Positions 34,351 through 43,101 are shown, numbered from the stretch's first letter. The stretch: DNA of 64,000 bases from Selenomonas sp. AB3002 (GCF_000702545.1 NZ_JNIO01000008.1:1178001-1242000); one strand, 5' to 3'. Notes: generated by a model not told the origin, from the letters alone. Numbers and translations are program-made.

Positions 34351-35505
34351 TCACTTTTTTTCCAAATCATCAGGAGCCAGCTTGAATGCCGGGATGGCAA
34401 AAGCCCCCTGGCTCTTGAACTCCGGTGCTGCTGGAGGCTTGACCATAAAGGAAGGCGTCTCCAAAGAGAAGGCTGCCTCCTTGGGCGGTGCCTGGACCTT
34501 GCTTTCCGGCACCTTCACCGTAGGAGCCTTCAAAGGCATGCTGTCTGCAAAATCTGTAGCGATGATAGTAGCTTGGACAGTGCCATCCATTGCCTCATCT
34601 ATAACCGTTCCCAGAATGATATTGACATCAGGATCCGTATGCTCGTAAATGTAGCGGGTAGCATCGTCCACATCGTAAAGGCTGAGACTGTTGTCGCCCG
34701 TAAGATTGATGATAACCCCCCGGGCGCCCTTGAGGCTCTTGTTGATAAGGGGGCTTTCCACGGCCTGCTTCACTGCCTCCACCGCACTGCGGGGACTGCT
34801 GCCAATCCCCAGGAGGGCATCACTGCTGGGATTCTGACGGAAAATGGTGGTGACATCTGCAAAATCCACGTTGATGACACCGGTGGTGAGAATCAGCTCT
34901 GCCACGCAGTTGATAGCCTGCTTCAGGATGTTGTCCGCGCAGACAAAGGCCTGCACCATGGACATACGCCGGTTTTCCGGCAGCTTCATGAGATTGTCAT
35001 TTTCCACGGCAATCAGGGCATCCATCTGGGACTGCATCTTGACTACGCCTTCCATGGCCAGCTTTTTCTTGCGGCTGCCCTCAAAGCTGAAAGGCACCGT
35101 CACCACACCTACGGAAAGGATCCCCAATTCGTTGGCCAGCCGCGCCACTACAGGAGCAGCCCCAGTGCCGGTACCGCCGCCCATGCCTGCGGTGATGAAG
35201 ATGAGGTCAGCTCCGCTCATGGCCTCCCGCAGACGGTTTTCCGCTTCCTTCGCCGCCTGCTCTCCCAGCTCCACACTGCCGCCGGTTCCCCGCCCCCGGG
35301 TGAGAGCCTCGCCTATCTGCACAGGCTTCACTCCCTCCTGTGAGACCAGGGAAAGCTGCTTGGCATCCGTGTTCACAGCTATCAGCTCAATATCCAGGTC
35401 GTTGTGCTGTCCCATGCGCATGAGGACGCTGTTGCCACCGCCGCCTACGCCGAAAACTTTTATTTTGACTTTTGGTTTTATGATCAAGGTTTCTTCTGCT
35501 GCCAT
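34351..35505 (-). CDS. ftsZ: FtsZ-family tubulin-like GTPase outside a division cluster
   Basis: 384 residues from the ATG at 35505 (GGGGAG 9 nt upstream); the frame is open further up but without a start signal. GTP-binding features are complete: FGVGGGGNSV at the N-terminus, the tubulin signature GMGGGTGTGAAPV near residue 112, and NVDFADVTTIF with the T7-loop Asp. It differs from typical FtsZ in several places, such as RGTGGSVELGEQAA where GAGANPEVG is usual, and the C-terminal peptide reads AIPAFKLAPDD in place of an IPxFLR-type tail. No ftsA, ftsQ or mur gene is nearby. It may be the cell's main FtsZ or a second paralogue. Confidence 0.85.
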   Translation of the reverse strand: MAAEETLIIKPKVKIKVFGVGGGGNSVLMRMGQHNDLDIELIAVNTDAKQLSLVSQEGVKPVQIGEALTRGRGTGGSVELGEQAAKEAENRLREAMSGADLIFITAGMGGGTGTGAAPVVARLANELGILSVGVVTVPFSFEGSRKKKLAMEGVVKMQSQMDALIAVENDNLMKLPENRRMSMVQAFVCADNILKQAINCVAELILTTGVINVDFADVTTIFRQNPSSDALLGIGSSPRSAVEAVKQAVESPLINKSLKGARGVIINLTGDNSLSLYDVDDATRYIYEHTDPDVNIILGTVIDEAMDGTVQATIIATDFADSMPLKAPTVKVPESKVQAPPKEAAFSLETPSFMVKPPAAPEFKSQGAFAIPAFKLAPDDLEKK

Positions 35506-35601
35506 ATATACAACTCCCCTCTCTGCTGTACATCCTTTTTTATATTCTCCCCGAACACAGCAGATTCCTGCCGGCTCCCCCATCTATAAGCAAATGCTTC
35601 C

Positions 35602-35647
35602 TAAAAAAGAAAAGAAGCAAAGCCGCACCAACGCAGCCCTGCTTCTT
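35602..35647 (-). terminator. Terminator of the miniature transcription unit
   Basis: AAGAAGCA (35612-35619) pairs with TGCTTCTT (35640-35647), with an inner GC-rich stem. On the minus strand it is followed by TTTTCTTTTTT. It ends the unit that begins at the 35814-35842 promoter, upstream of ftsZ. Confidence 0.85.
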
Positions 35648-35672
35648 TGCCTTCAAAAGATCCATCCACGAA

Positions 35673-35732
35673 TCAGCTGAAGAGAAATACCGCCAAACAG
35701 GCCAGAACGATCTTCAGGCTATCCAGCTTCAC
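35673..35732 (-). CDS. Tiny hydrophobic ORF (19 residues)
   Basis: GTG start at 35732, with AAGGAG 8 nt upstream; product MKLDSLKIVLACLAVFLFS if translated. A short charged head is followed by one membrane-spanning stretch with a Cys. Its start overlaps the stop of the 11-residue ORF before it (GTGA). It lies inside a unit with its own promoter and terminator. It may be a small membrane protein, or the transcript may act as RNA. I know no family for it. Confidence 0.5.
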   Translation of the reverse strand: MKLDSLKIVLACLAVFLFS

Positions 35733-35764
35733 GCCAAACACTCCTTACCCAACGCATCCAGCAT
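35729..35764 (-). CDS. Tiny leader-like ORF (11 residues)
   Basis: ATG at 35764 with GAGGA 7 nt upstream; product MLDALGKECLA. It stops in overlap (GTGA) with the next tiny ORF, the pattern of a coupling leader. Short enough to occur by chance, so it rests on the ribosome site and the context. Confidence 0.4.
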   Translation of the reverse strand: MLDALGKECLA

Positions 35765-35813
35765 TTAATTTTCCTCTAAAGAAATAACGCCACGGCAGTA
35801 AACCGTTAGGATG

Positions 35814-35851
35814 ATTATAACTCAAATATGGGTATTTGTCGATAGACAAAT
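35814..35851 (-). promoter_or_regulatory. Promoter with palindromic operator for the tiny-ORF unit
   Basis: On the minus strand TCGACA (35837-35842) and TATAAT (35814-35819) are exactly 17 nt apart. A perfect 7-bp inverted repeat, ATTTGTC (35834-35840) and GACAAAT (35845-35851), covers the -35 box and could bind a repressor or activator. The edge of the MITE-like element is 5 bp further upstream. Confidence 0.65.
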
Positions 35852-35856
35852 GACTA

Positions 35857-36053
35857 TAGTAAGCGCAATAATATTTTAGGTCTTACCTGCCCCGTGAAAC
35901 GTGGAAGGGGGACCGGCGTAGCCGGTGGAAGGGGCGAAGAGGTGAAGCGACTTCGAAGAGCATAGTTCGTCCCCGCATTCCCCCTTCCACCACCTTCGGT
36001 GGTCCCCCTCCCCCGCAAGCGGTGGAGGTCAACATCTTTTATCGCGTTTACTA
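35857..36053. mobile_element. MITE-like element, 197 bp, with terminal inverted repeats
   Basis: The two ends match as inverted repeats of the form TAGTAARCGCRATAAWA (35857-35873 and 36037-36053), with weaker pairing further in. The interior holds two related GC-rich blocks in opposite orientation, each made of GGGGGACC, a small hairpin, then GGTGGAAGGGG. It encodes no transposase. A 73-codon open frame crossing it has the composition of the repeat and is not a gene. Target-site duplication is not clear beyond a possible TA. Confidence 0.65.
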
Positions 36054-36089
36054 AAAAAGCCCCCGGGCAATACACAAACCCGGGGGCTT
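36053..36089 (-). terminator. Intrinsic terminator of prfC
   Basis: An 11-bp perfect stem, AAGCCCCCGGG (36057-36067) with CCCGGGGGCTT (36079-36089). It is followed by a T run on the minus strand. Confidence 0.93.
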
Positions 36090-36161
36090 CAAAGCGTATC
36101 TAACGCTCTCCTGCTATCATTCTATCATTTTCAGACTTGTTTGTCCAATATTTGTTCCTGC

Positions 36162-37790
36162 TCAGAGAATCTGCTTCCTGCCCACAGGTGCGGGGTGGAG
36201 TTCCAGCTGGGGGTTGTTGTCCCGAATCCAGCCCAGGGCCCACTCGTTGTTCACCAGCAGCACAGGATTATTATGCCTGTCATAGACGAACATGCCGCGG
36301 TCGGCGCCCTTGAGGCTTTCGGGGGTGACTTCCCTTTCGTCCTCAAAGGTGAGCCAGCGGGCCACTTCGTAGGGCTGCATATTCATGACGATGTCTACGT
36401 TGTACTCGTTCTTCAGGCGGTACTCCAGCACCTCGAACTGCAGGGTGCCTACTGTGCCTACGATATAGGACTCAGTGCCTGCGCCGGCCTGCTGGAAGAG
36501 CTGGATGGCACCTTCCTGGGTCAGCTGCTCGATGCCCTTCACGAACTGCTTGCGCTTCATGGTATCCTTGGCAGACACACGGGCAAACTTCTCGGGTGGG
36601 AACACGGGGAAGTCCGCAAACTTGAACTTGTGTCCCTCATCGCAGATGGTGTCGCCAATGCCGAAGACGCCAGGGTCAAAGAGGCCCACGATGTCGCCGG
36701 GGTAAGCCGTGTCGATGATCTGGCGGTCCTGAGCCAGGAACTGCTGGGGCTGGGCCAGCTTCAGCATCTTGCCGCTGCGCTCATGCCAGACATTCATATT
36801 GCGCTCGAACTTGCCGGAGCAAATGCGGATGAAAGCCAGGCGGTCACGGTGAGCCGGGTTCATATTGGCCTGGATCTTGAAGACAAAGGCGGAGAACTTC
36901 TCATCATCCGGGCAAATCTCGCCGTCAGAAGAATTGCGTGGTGCAGGCGTGGGTGCCAGGCGGATATACTCCTCCAGGAAGTTCTGCACGCCGAAGTTGG
37001 TCATGGCGGAGCCGAAGAACATGGGGGTCAGCTCCCCTGCCGCAATGCGCTCCAGGTCAAAGTCCTCCCCTGCCTCATTCAGGAGTTCAAGGTCGTCCTG
37101 CAGGGCCTGCCAGGCTTCCTCACCAATGCGCTCACGCACCTTGGGGTCATCAGGAGCGAAGGTCTCAGAGAAGCGCTCCTCCTGACCGTGGGAGCTGTCC
37201 TCGGCGAAAAGCTCAATCTGCTTCTTCTGCCTGTCATAGACACCCATATACTGGCCGTCCACGCCGATGGGCCAATCCATGGGATAGGAACGGATGCCCA
37301 GCACATTCTCCAGTTCGTCCATGATATCCAGGGGCGCCTTGCCGAAGCGGTCCAGCTTGTTCACGAAGGTGAAGATGGGAATGCCGCGCTGCTTGCAGAC
37401 CTTGAAGAGCTTCTTGGTCTGGGCCTCGACGCCCTTGGCAATATCCAGCACCATGACGGCGCTGTCCACTGCCATCAAAGTACGGTAGGTATCCTCACTG
37501 AAGTCCTGATGGCCCGGGGTATCGAGGATATTGATGCGGCAGCCCTGATAGTCGAACTGCAGCACAGAGCTGGTAACGGAAATACCGCGCTGCTTCTCAA
37601 TCTCCATCCAGTCGGACACCGCATGGCGCTGGGTCTTGCGGCTCTTGATGGAGCCTGCCAGATGGATGGCGCCGCCGTAGAGCAGCAGCTTCTCCGTCAG
37701 GGTGGTCTTACCGGCATCAGGGTGGGAGATGATGGCAAAGGTACGGCGCTTGCCTATCTCGCGGTCAAGTTCTTCTTGCAATGCTGACAA
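36162..37790 (-). CDS. prfC: Peptide chain release factor 3
   Basis: A 542-residue translational GTPase. G1 is SHPDAGKTTLTEKLLLYGG, G3 is DTPGHQDFSEDTYRTL and G4 is NKLDR, as in RF3. It recycles RF1/RF2 after peptide release. The start is a TTG at 37790 with GGAGG 7 nt upstream. It is 15 bp after the exonuclease III gene. Confidence 0.96.
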   Translation of the reverse strand: MSALQEELDREIGKRRTFAIISHPDAGKTTLTEKLLLYGGAIHLAGSIKSRKTQRHAVSDWMEIEKQRGISVTSSVLQFDYQGCRINILDTPGHQDFSEDTYRTLMAVDSAVMVLDIAKGVEAQTKKLFKVCKQRGIPIFTFVNKLDRFGKAPLDIMDELENVLGIRSYPMDWPIGVDGQYMGVYDRQKKQIELFAEDSSHGQEERFSETFAPDDPKVRERIGEEAWQALQDDLELLNEAGEDFDLERIAAGELTPMFFGSAMTNFGVQNFLEEYIRLAPTPAPRNSSDGEICPDDEKFSAFVFKIQANMNPAHRDRLAFIRICSGKFERNMNVWHERSGKMLKLAQPQQFLAQDRQIIDTAYPGDIVGLFDPGVFGIGDTICDEGHKFKFADFPVFPPEKFARVSAKDTMKRKQFVKGIEQLTQEGAIQLFQQAGAGTESYIVGTVGTLQFEVLEYRLKNEYNVDIVMNMQPYEVARWLTFEDEREVTPESLKGADRGMFVYDRHNNPVLLVNNEWALGWIRDNNPQLELHPAPVGRKQIL

Positions 37791-37805
37791 AATCTAACCT
37801 CCAAA

Positions 37806-38561
37806 TTAAATGTCCAGCTCCAGCCCCACGGGGCAGTGGTCGCTGCCGAAAATCTCATTGTGAATGGTGGCGTCCTTGATGGAATCCTTCAGACGCTCCG
37901 AAACGACGAAGTAATCTATGCGCCATCCGGCGTTGGTCTCACGGGCCTTGCGCAGATAGGACCACCAGGTGTAAATGCCTTCCCTCTCGGGATAGAGGGC
38001 CCGGAAGGTATCCGTAAAGCCTGCCTCCAGGAGCGCTGTGAACTTCTCCCTCTCCTCATCGGTGAAGCCTGCATTGCGGTGGTTGGTCTTGGGATTCTTC
38101 AGGTCGATTTCCTTGTGGGCTACATTCAGGTCACCGCAGACGATGACGGGCTTCTTCTCATCCAATGCCAGCAGATAGGCCCGGAAGGCGTCTTCCCACT
38201 CCATGCGGTAATCCAGACGCTCAAGCTCCCGCTTGGAATTGGGCGTATAGACTGTCACGAAGTAGTAATCCGCAAATTCAAGGGTGATGACCCTGCCCTC
38301 ATGGTCGTGCTCCTCAATGCCTATGCCATAGGCAACGGAAAGAGGTTCAAGGCGGGTAAACACCGCCGTACCGGAGTAGCCCTTTTTCTCAGCGCTGTTC
38401 CAATACTGGCGGTAGCCCGGCAGCTCTAAGATAGCCTGGTCAGGCTGCATCTTGGTTTCCTGCAGGGCAAAGATATCTGCGTCCAGCTGCCGGAAGGATT
38501 CCATAAAGCCCTTCTTCAGGCAGGCCCGCAGGCCGTTCACGTTCCAGGAAATGAATTTCAT
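37806..38561 (-). CDS. xth: Exodeoxyribonuclease III / AP endonuclease
   Basis: 251 residues of the ExoIII/APE1 family: [17 protein letters not shown] with the metal Glu, [13 protein letters not shown] with the catalytic Asp/Asn pair, and [11 protein letters not shown] with the final Asp-His. It cuts DNA at abasic sites and has 3'-5' exonuclease activity in base excision repair. Lies between lepB and prfC in the same direction. Confidence 0.95.
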   Translation of the reverse strand: MKFISWNVNGLRACLKKGFMESFRQLDADIFALQETKMQPDQAILELPGYRQYWNSAEKKGYSGTAVFTRLEPLSVAYGIGIEEHDHEGRVITLEFADYYFVTVYTPNSKRELERLDYRMEWEDAFRAYLLALDEKKPVIVCGDLNVAHKEIDLKNPKTNHRNAGFTDEEREKFTALLEAGFTDTFRALYPEREGIYTWWSYLRKARETNAGWRIDYFVVSERLKDSIKDATIHNEIFGSDHCPVGLELDI

Positions 38562-38580
38562 GGCAGATTCCTCCCCTTTG

Positions 38581-39102
38581 TCAAGGCAGGGACTTCAGCT
38601 CAGCTACAGGCCAGAACACCAGCACGGCCTTGCCCTTGATGAGGGCGCCGGGCACGAAGCCCACATCTGCAAAGCGGCTGTCCTCGGAGTTGTTGCGGTT
38701 GTCACCCATGACGAACACCGTGCCCTCAGGCACAGTGGACTTGGGGTAGTCCCCGCGGGTCTTCTCCAGGATATAATCCTCGCTGAGCACCTGGTCGTTC
38801 ACCAGCACCCTGCCGTCCTTGATTTCCACTGTGTCACCAGGTACGCCAATGACGCGCTTGATGAAGTCACGGCTGGGGTCACGGGGGTACTGGAACACCA
38901 GGATCTCACCCTTCTCCGGCGCACGGAAGCGGTAGATGAACTTGTTCACCACCAGCCGCTGCTGAGACTGCAGGGTAGGCCGCATGGAGGGGCCGTCCAC
39001 AATGTAAAGTTCCACCACGAACTGGCGAATCAGGAAGGCCAGCACTACTGCCACTACAATGGATATCAGCCAATCCTTGACTTCTTCCCCTAAAGAACTC
39101 AT
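38581..39102 (-). CDS. lepB: Signal peptidase I
   Basis: 173 residues. One N-terminal membrane helix ([19 protein letters not shown]) is followed by GPSMRPTL with the nucleophile Ser and KRVIGVPGD with the general-base Lys. [14 protein letters not shown] is the third conserved box. It removes signal peptides of exported proteins on the outer face of the inner membrane. AGGAGG precedes the ATG. Follows rplS, as in several Firmicutes. Confidence 0.95.
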   Translation of the reverse strand: MSSLGEEVKDWLISIVVAVVLAFLIRQFVVELYIVDGPSMRPTLQSQQRLVVNKFIYRFRAPEKGEILVFQYPRDPSRDFIKRVIGVPGDTVEIKDGRVLVNDQVLSEDYILEKTRGDYPKSTVPEGTVFVMGDNRNNSEDSRFADVGFVPGALIKGKAVLVFWPVAELKSLP

Positions 39103-39130
39103 TTATTTTCCTCCTTAAAAAAGCACCAAT

Positions 39131-39166
39131 AACACAAATAGGGACTGCCACAGGAGCAGTCCCTAT
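39131..39166 (-). terminator. Terminator after rplS
   Basis: A perfect 11-bp stem, ATAGGGACTGC (39138-39148) with GCAGTCCCTAT (39156-39166). T-rich sequence follows on the minus strand. The lepB gene begins just beyond it, so lepB may depend on read-through. Confidence 0.8.
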
Positions 39167-39177
39167 CCGGCGCCAGA

Positions 39178-39519
39178 TTAGCGCTTCTCTTTGATACGGG
39201 CAGCCTTACCCGTAAGGTTGCGCAGATAATAGAGCTTCGCACGACGGACGATACCGTGGCGAACAACCTCAATCTTAGCAATGCGCGGGGAATGAACGGG
39301 GAACATACGCTCCACACCGATACCGTAGGAAATACGACGAACGGTGAAGGTCTCACGCACGCCGGTGCCCTGACGGCCGATAACTACGCCCTCGAACACC
39401 TGGATACGCTCGCGGTTACCCTCGACGATCTTTGCATGCACGCGCAGAGTGTCGCCAGGACCGAAAGCAGGGATGTCGGAACGGAGCTGTTCTTTCTCAA
39501 GAGTTTCGATGATGTTCAT
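39178..39519 (-). CDS. rplS: 50S ribosomal protein L19
   Basis: 113 residues, full length: [20 protein letters not shown] at the N-terminus, [20 protein letters not shown], and the basic tail ([20 protein letters not shown]). It sits at the 30S-50S interface. AGGAGG precedes the ATG. It has its own promoter and a leader of about 70 nt. Confidence 0.98.
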   Translation of the reverse strand: MNIIETLEKEQLRSDIPAFGPGDTLRVHAKIVEGNRERIQVFEGVVIGRQGTGVRETFTVRRISYGIGVERMFPVHSPRIAKIEVVRHGIVRRAKLYYLRNLTGKAARIKEKR

Positions 39520-39598
39520 TTATTTTTCCTCCTAACACTAGACGTTCATGGCAAGCTCCACTCTCGGCTCACTCAGAGGACCGTCCACATACCCTATG

Positions 39599-39627
39599 AG
39601 TATAGCAAAAAAGAAATGGCCTTTCAA
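39599..39627 (-). promoter_or_regulatory. rplS promoter
   Basis: On the minus strand TTGAAA (39622-39627) and TATACT (39599-39604) are exactly 17 nt apart. The leader that follows (about 39520-39592) contains short complementary segments, so an autoregulatory leader is possible, but I cannot show a specific fold. Confidence 0.85.
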
Positions 39628-39666
39628 GGAAAAAAATCTGGAAGCAGAAAAAAATTGTAAACAATC

Positions 39667-40767
39667 CTAATCAGCCAGACAGTATGCCATGGCCTCCCTG
39701 ACGGCACTTTCCGGCACATCGCTCCTGCAAACGGTCTGGCCGATTGCAGAAATGAGCACCCAGGCCACCCTTCCCCCCACGGTCTTCTTGTCGTGGAAGA
39801 TGTCCTCGTACATGTCATCTACGGTACAGCCCTCAGCCCTGACGGGGAGCTTAAGCGCCCTTAGCAGCCTTTCAGTCCTGGGCAGCACTTCCTCTGCCAA
39901 CAGGCCCAATTCAATGGAAAGTTTCAAGGCCCCCACCATGCCCACAGCCACTGCTTCGCCGTGATTGTAGCGGGCATAGCCTGTTTCCTTTTCTATGGCA
40001 TGGCCAATGGTGTGGCCGAAGTTCAGGATGCGGCGCAGGCCGGCTTCCTTCTCGTCCTCGCTGACCACTGCCGCCTTGATTTCGCAGGAACGGGCAATGA
40101 TATGGGACAGGCACTCATGCTTCAAAGAGAGGATTTCCTCAATATGGCTTTCCAGATACGCGAAGAAATCTGCATCATAGATAAGGCCGTATTTGACAAC
40201 CTCTCCCAGTCCCGTGGAAATCTCCCTTGCTGGCAGGGTTTCCATCATCTCCAAATCCATAAAGACGGCCTTGGGCTGGTAAAAGGCGCCGATAAGGTTC
40301 TTGCCCAGGGCATGATTCACCGCCACCTTGCCTCCCACGCTGGAGTCAACTTGCGCCAGGAGGCTGGTGGGCAGCTGCACGAAGGGCACTCCCCTCATAT
40401 AGGTAGCTGCGATAAAGCCAGCCAGGTCACCAACCACACCGCCCCCCAGGGCAAAGACGGGAGATTTGCGGTCAAGTCCCGCCTTGATGCACTCCGTATA
40501 AACTGTTTCCGCCACCGACAGGGACTTGGAGCTTTCTCCTGCGGGCACGGTGACCAGGGCGGCCACAAGGCCCGCCTCAGCCAGCCAGCTGACTACTTTC
40601 TCCCCATAGACAGGGCCTACATTGCTGTCGGTAAGCAGCAGCGCCTTGTTGGAAAAGCCCGCTCCCCTGACAAAGTCCTGCACTTCCTGCCTGAGGTTCC
40701 TGCCTATGACTATGTCGTAGCTGTCCGGGCCCAGTTCCACCCGAACCTTCCTCTGTATCTCACCCAT
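39667..40767 (-). CDS. aroB: 3-dehydroquinate synthase
   Basis: 366 residues. NAD-binding GGGVVGDLAGFIAATYMRG and the active-site DSSVGGKVAVNHALGKNLIG are both present, with metal ligands in GHTIGHAIE and HGEAVAVGM. It makes 3-dehydroquinate from DAHP in the shikimate pathway. It overlaps aroK by 8 nt and is the last gene of aroC-aroK-aroB. Confidence 0.97.
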   Translation of the reverse strand: MGEIQRKVRVELGPDSYDIVIGRNLRQEVQDFVRGAGFSNKALLLTDSNVGPVYGEKVVSWLAEAGLVAALVTVPAGESSKSLSVAETVYTECIKAGLDRKSPVFALGGGVVGDLAGFIAATYMRGVPFVQLPTSLLAQVDSSVGGKVAVNHALGKNLIGAFYQPKAVFMDLEMMETLPAREISTGLGEVVKYGLIYDADFFAYLESHIEEILSLKHECLSHIIARSCEIKAAVVSEDEKEAGLRRILNFGHTIGHAIEKETGYARYNHGEAVAVGMVGALKLSIELGLLAEEVLPRTERLLRALKLPVRAEGCTVDDMYEDIFHDKKTVGGRVAWVLISAIGQTVCRSDVPESAVREAMAYCLAD

Positions 40768-41290
40768 GCAGTTCCCCCCTGGTCTTCAGCGTGTGGACAA
40801 TGCGCTCTGCTGCCTGCAAAGGGGAGAGTTCCCCCGTATCTATGAAGTAATCCGCCTGGCGATAGAACTGCTCACGTTCTGAAAGCAGTTTCTTGACAGC
40901 CGCCAGCCTGTCCCCCTCATCTGCGCCGTCCAGCACGGGGCGCTCTCCCTTGCGCTCGGTGCGCTCCAAAATAACCTCCGGGGAGGCAGTGAGGCAGACA
41001 ATCAGGCCGCTTTGCTTCAGCAGCTCCACATTTTCCGGGTCCTTGATGGTGCCGCCCCCGGTGGAAACCACCGCATTGGCCCGCTGGGAAATCTTTTTCA
41101 CCAGTTCTTTTTCCAGCTGGCGGAAATGCGCCTCGCCTTTGGTCTCGAATATCTCAGGGATAGTCGTGCCCTGCTCCTCCTCAATGCGGCTGTCCATGTC
41201 GATGAAGGCCTTGCCCAGCCGCTGGGCCAGCACCTTGCCGGTGCTGGTCTTGCCCGTGCCCATGAAGCCTACCAGTACAATGTTCTTCAT
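40760..41290 (-). CDS. aroK: Shikimate kinase
   Basis: 176 residues from the ATG at 41290, which overlaps the aroC stop (ATGA). Walker A is GFMGTGKTSTGK, the shikimate-binding motif is FIDMDSRIEE, and STGGG is conserved. It phosphorylates shikimate with ATP. The aroC-aroK-aroB order is compact, with overlaps at both joins. Confidence 0.96.
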   Translation of the reverse strand: MKNIVLVGFMGTGKTSTGKVLAQRLGKAFIDMDSRIEEEQGTTIPEIFETKGEAHFRQLEKELVKKISQRANAVVSTGGGTIKDPENVELLKQSGLIVCLTASPEVILERTERKGERPVLDGADEGDRLAAVKKLLSEREQFYRQADYFIDTGELSPLQAAERIVHTLKTRGELHG

Positions 41291-42456
41291 CCTGCCACCC
41301 ACTCTTTCCTCAGGCGCTCCTTGTAGGCGGAGAGGGCCGCCTGCACATCTACCAGGGCATCGGAACCAAATTTCTCGCAGACAGCCTGGGCCAGCACAAA
41401 GGCGGTCATGGCTTCTCCCACCACGGAAGCTGCGGACACGGCGCAGGTGTCGCTGCGCTCCTTGCAGGCCATGACGGCCTGATGGCTCTCTATATCCACA
41501 GACTGAAGCGGCTGCATCAAGGTGGGAATGGGCTTCATGGCAGCCCGGAGAACGATTTCCTCCCCGTTGCTCATGCCCCCTTCCAGGCCTCCGGCCCGGT
41601 TGGTCTTGCGGCAGGGCAGCCCCTCGCTGTCCAAAAAGACTTCATCATGTATCAAACTGCCGGGCAGATAAGCACACTTGAAGCCTGCCCCGATTTCCAC
41701 ACCCTTGATGGCCTGTATGGACATAAGGGCAGCCGCCAGACGGGCATCCAGGCGCCTGTCCCACTGGATATGGCTGCCCAGCCCCACAGGCACCCCCCGC
41801 ACGATGATTTCAAAGGTTCCACCCAGAGTGTCCCCTTCCTTTTTGGCCTCGTCAATCTTCGCTTTCATGCGCTCCTCGGCCTCACTGTCATAGCAGTTGA
41901 GCTCAGAACCATTGTCCTTGCCCAGGGCCTTGCGGTCGACTTTGGCCTCATCCACGGCCTCGCCGCCAATGTTTGTCACCTGGGACACAATTTCCATGCC
42001 CAAAGCCCCCAGGAACTCCTTGCACACAGCTCCCACCGCCACCCGCATGGTGGTCTCCCGGGCGCTGGAGCGCTCCAATATATCCCGCACATCCTCACGG
42101 GCATACTTGGCCGCCCCGGTGAGATCCGCATGGCCAGGACGGGCTGCCGTCACCTTTTCGCCCTCGGGGGCGCCGAAGGGGGCCATGCGCCCTCCCCAGT
42201 TGCCGTGGTCGGCATTCACCACCCGCAGGGTAATGGGGCCGCCCAAAGTCTCTCCAAAACGGACGCCGCTGGTGACCTCCACCCTGTCCGTCTCGATCTT
42301 CATACGGCCGCCCCGGCCATAGCCCTGCTGGCGCCGCGCCAGATCACGGTTGATATTCTCCTCCGAAAGCTTCAGCCCCGCAGGCAGTCCTTCCAAAATA
42401 GCCGTCAGGCAGGGGCCATGTGACTCCCCTGCCGTCATGAAACGCAGTTCGCTCAT
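41287..42456 (-). CDS. aroC: Chorismate synthase
   Basis: 389 residues. GESHGPCLTAILEGLPAG at the N-terminus, RRQQGYGRGGRMKIETD and RPGHADLTGAAKY are family signatures. It converts EPSP to chorismate with reduced FMN. First gene of the aro operon, with a consensus promoter upstream. Confidence 0.98.
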   Translation of the reverse strand: MSELRFMTAGESHGPCLTAILEGLPAGLKLSEENINRDLARRQQGYGRGGRMKIETDRVEVTSGVRFGETLGGPITLRVVNADHGNWGGRMAPFGAPEGEKVTAARPGHADLTGAAKYAREDVRDILERSSARETTMRVAVGAVCKEFLGALGMEIVSQVTNIGGEAVDEAKVDRKALGKDNGSELNCYDSEAEERMKAKIDEAKKEGDTLGGTFEIIVRGVPVGLGSHIQWDRRLDARLAAALMSIQAIKGVEIGAGFKCAYLPGSLIHDEVFLDSEGLPCRKTNRAGGLEGGMSNGEEIVLRAAMKPIPTLMQPLQSVDIESHQAVMACKERSDTCAVSAASVVGEAMTAFVLAQAVCEKFGSDALVDVQAALSAYKERLRKEWVAG

Positions 42457-42495
42457 ACCTACACCTCGTTATACTACGAATAATCAGTTGTCTAT

Positions 42496-42524
42496 AGTGT
42501 ACGATATAGGCTTATATAAATCAA
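42496..42524 (-). promoter_or_regulatory. aroC promoter
   Basis: On the minus strand TTGATT (42519-42524) and TACACT (42496-42501) are 17 nt apart, about 40 bp upstream of the aroC start. Confidence 0.75.
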
Positions 42525-42570
42525 GCATTTTACAAAGTTATAGTTGCAAATTTGTAAACTTAAAACAGCC

Positions 42571-43101
42571 TTAAATTTCTTCTGCAAACATCACCAGCAG
42601 CAATTCGGCCTCCAGTCTGCCCGCCCCTTCTTTGGCATCAACCTTGATCTGCTTCAGCTGATAAAACCGCTCTTCCTTCCTGAGTCTTTGCAAAAAGTCC
42701 AGCAACTCAAAGTAATCACCTGCCACCTTGAGCTGCACAGGCAAAGCCACGCAGTGCTCCTCCACGGCCTGCCGCTCCCGGGGCAGGGCTTCCTCCAGCT
42801 TCAGCCCTGCGCCAAAGGCATCAGCCTGGAGCCTGTTCAGGAACTCACCCTGGCTCAGGTGGGCGGGCAGTGCCTTATCTGCCCGCGCCAGTCGTTCTGC
42901 CAGTTCCTCTTTATAGGCAGCCTGGTCCAGATGGGCGTTCTGGAAATTCTGCACAGCCACTTTTTCCTCCCGAAGCTGCAGCGCCGCCTCCTCATTTTCC
43001 CGACATTTTTCCTGCAAGGGAGCATGCACGAAAAAATAAAAAACGCACAGGAGCAGAGCCCCTGCCGCCACAATCAGTTTCAGTCTTTCCTCCGCCCTCA
43101 T
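42571..43101 (-). CDS. pilO: PilO-like pilus/pseudopilus assembly protein
   Basis: 176 residues. A short cytoplasmic head, one membrane helix (LIVAAGALLLCVFYFFV), a coiled coil (about 30-75) and a C-terminal ferredoxin-like domain (LPVQLKVAGDYFELLDFLQRL) give the PilO/GspM layout. It forms part of the inner-membrane alignment complex with the PilMN protein encoded just before, which it overlaps by 4 nt. Confidence 0.85.
   Translation of the reverse strand: MRAEERLKLIVAAGALLLCVFYFFVHAPLQEKCRENEEAALQLREEKVAVQNFQNAHLDQAAYKEELAERLARADKALPAHLSQGEFLNRLQADAFGAGLKLEEALPRERQAVEEHCVALPVQLKVAGDYFELLDFLQRLRKEERFYQLKQIKVDAKEGAGRLEAELLLVMFAEEI

Larger units (their letters stand above)
35506..36161. other. 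Gene-poor stretch between ftsZ and prfC
   Basis: From right to left it holds the prfC terminator, the MITE-like element, a promoter with operator, two coupled tiny ORFs and their terminator, then about 95 bp of ftsZ upstream sequence in which I see a ribosome site but no clear promoter. No full-size gene fits here. Confidence 0.8.

Noticed and set aside
35854-36075. 73-codon minus-strand frame
   Set aside because: It crosses the MITE-like element and a terminator, and its Pro/Arg/Gly-rich product is a translation of the repeat.
36141-37787. 548-codon plus-strand frame opposite prfC
   Set aside because: It mirrors prfC almost exactly and has the Leu/Val/His-rich composition of a shadow frame.
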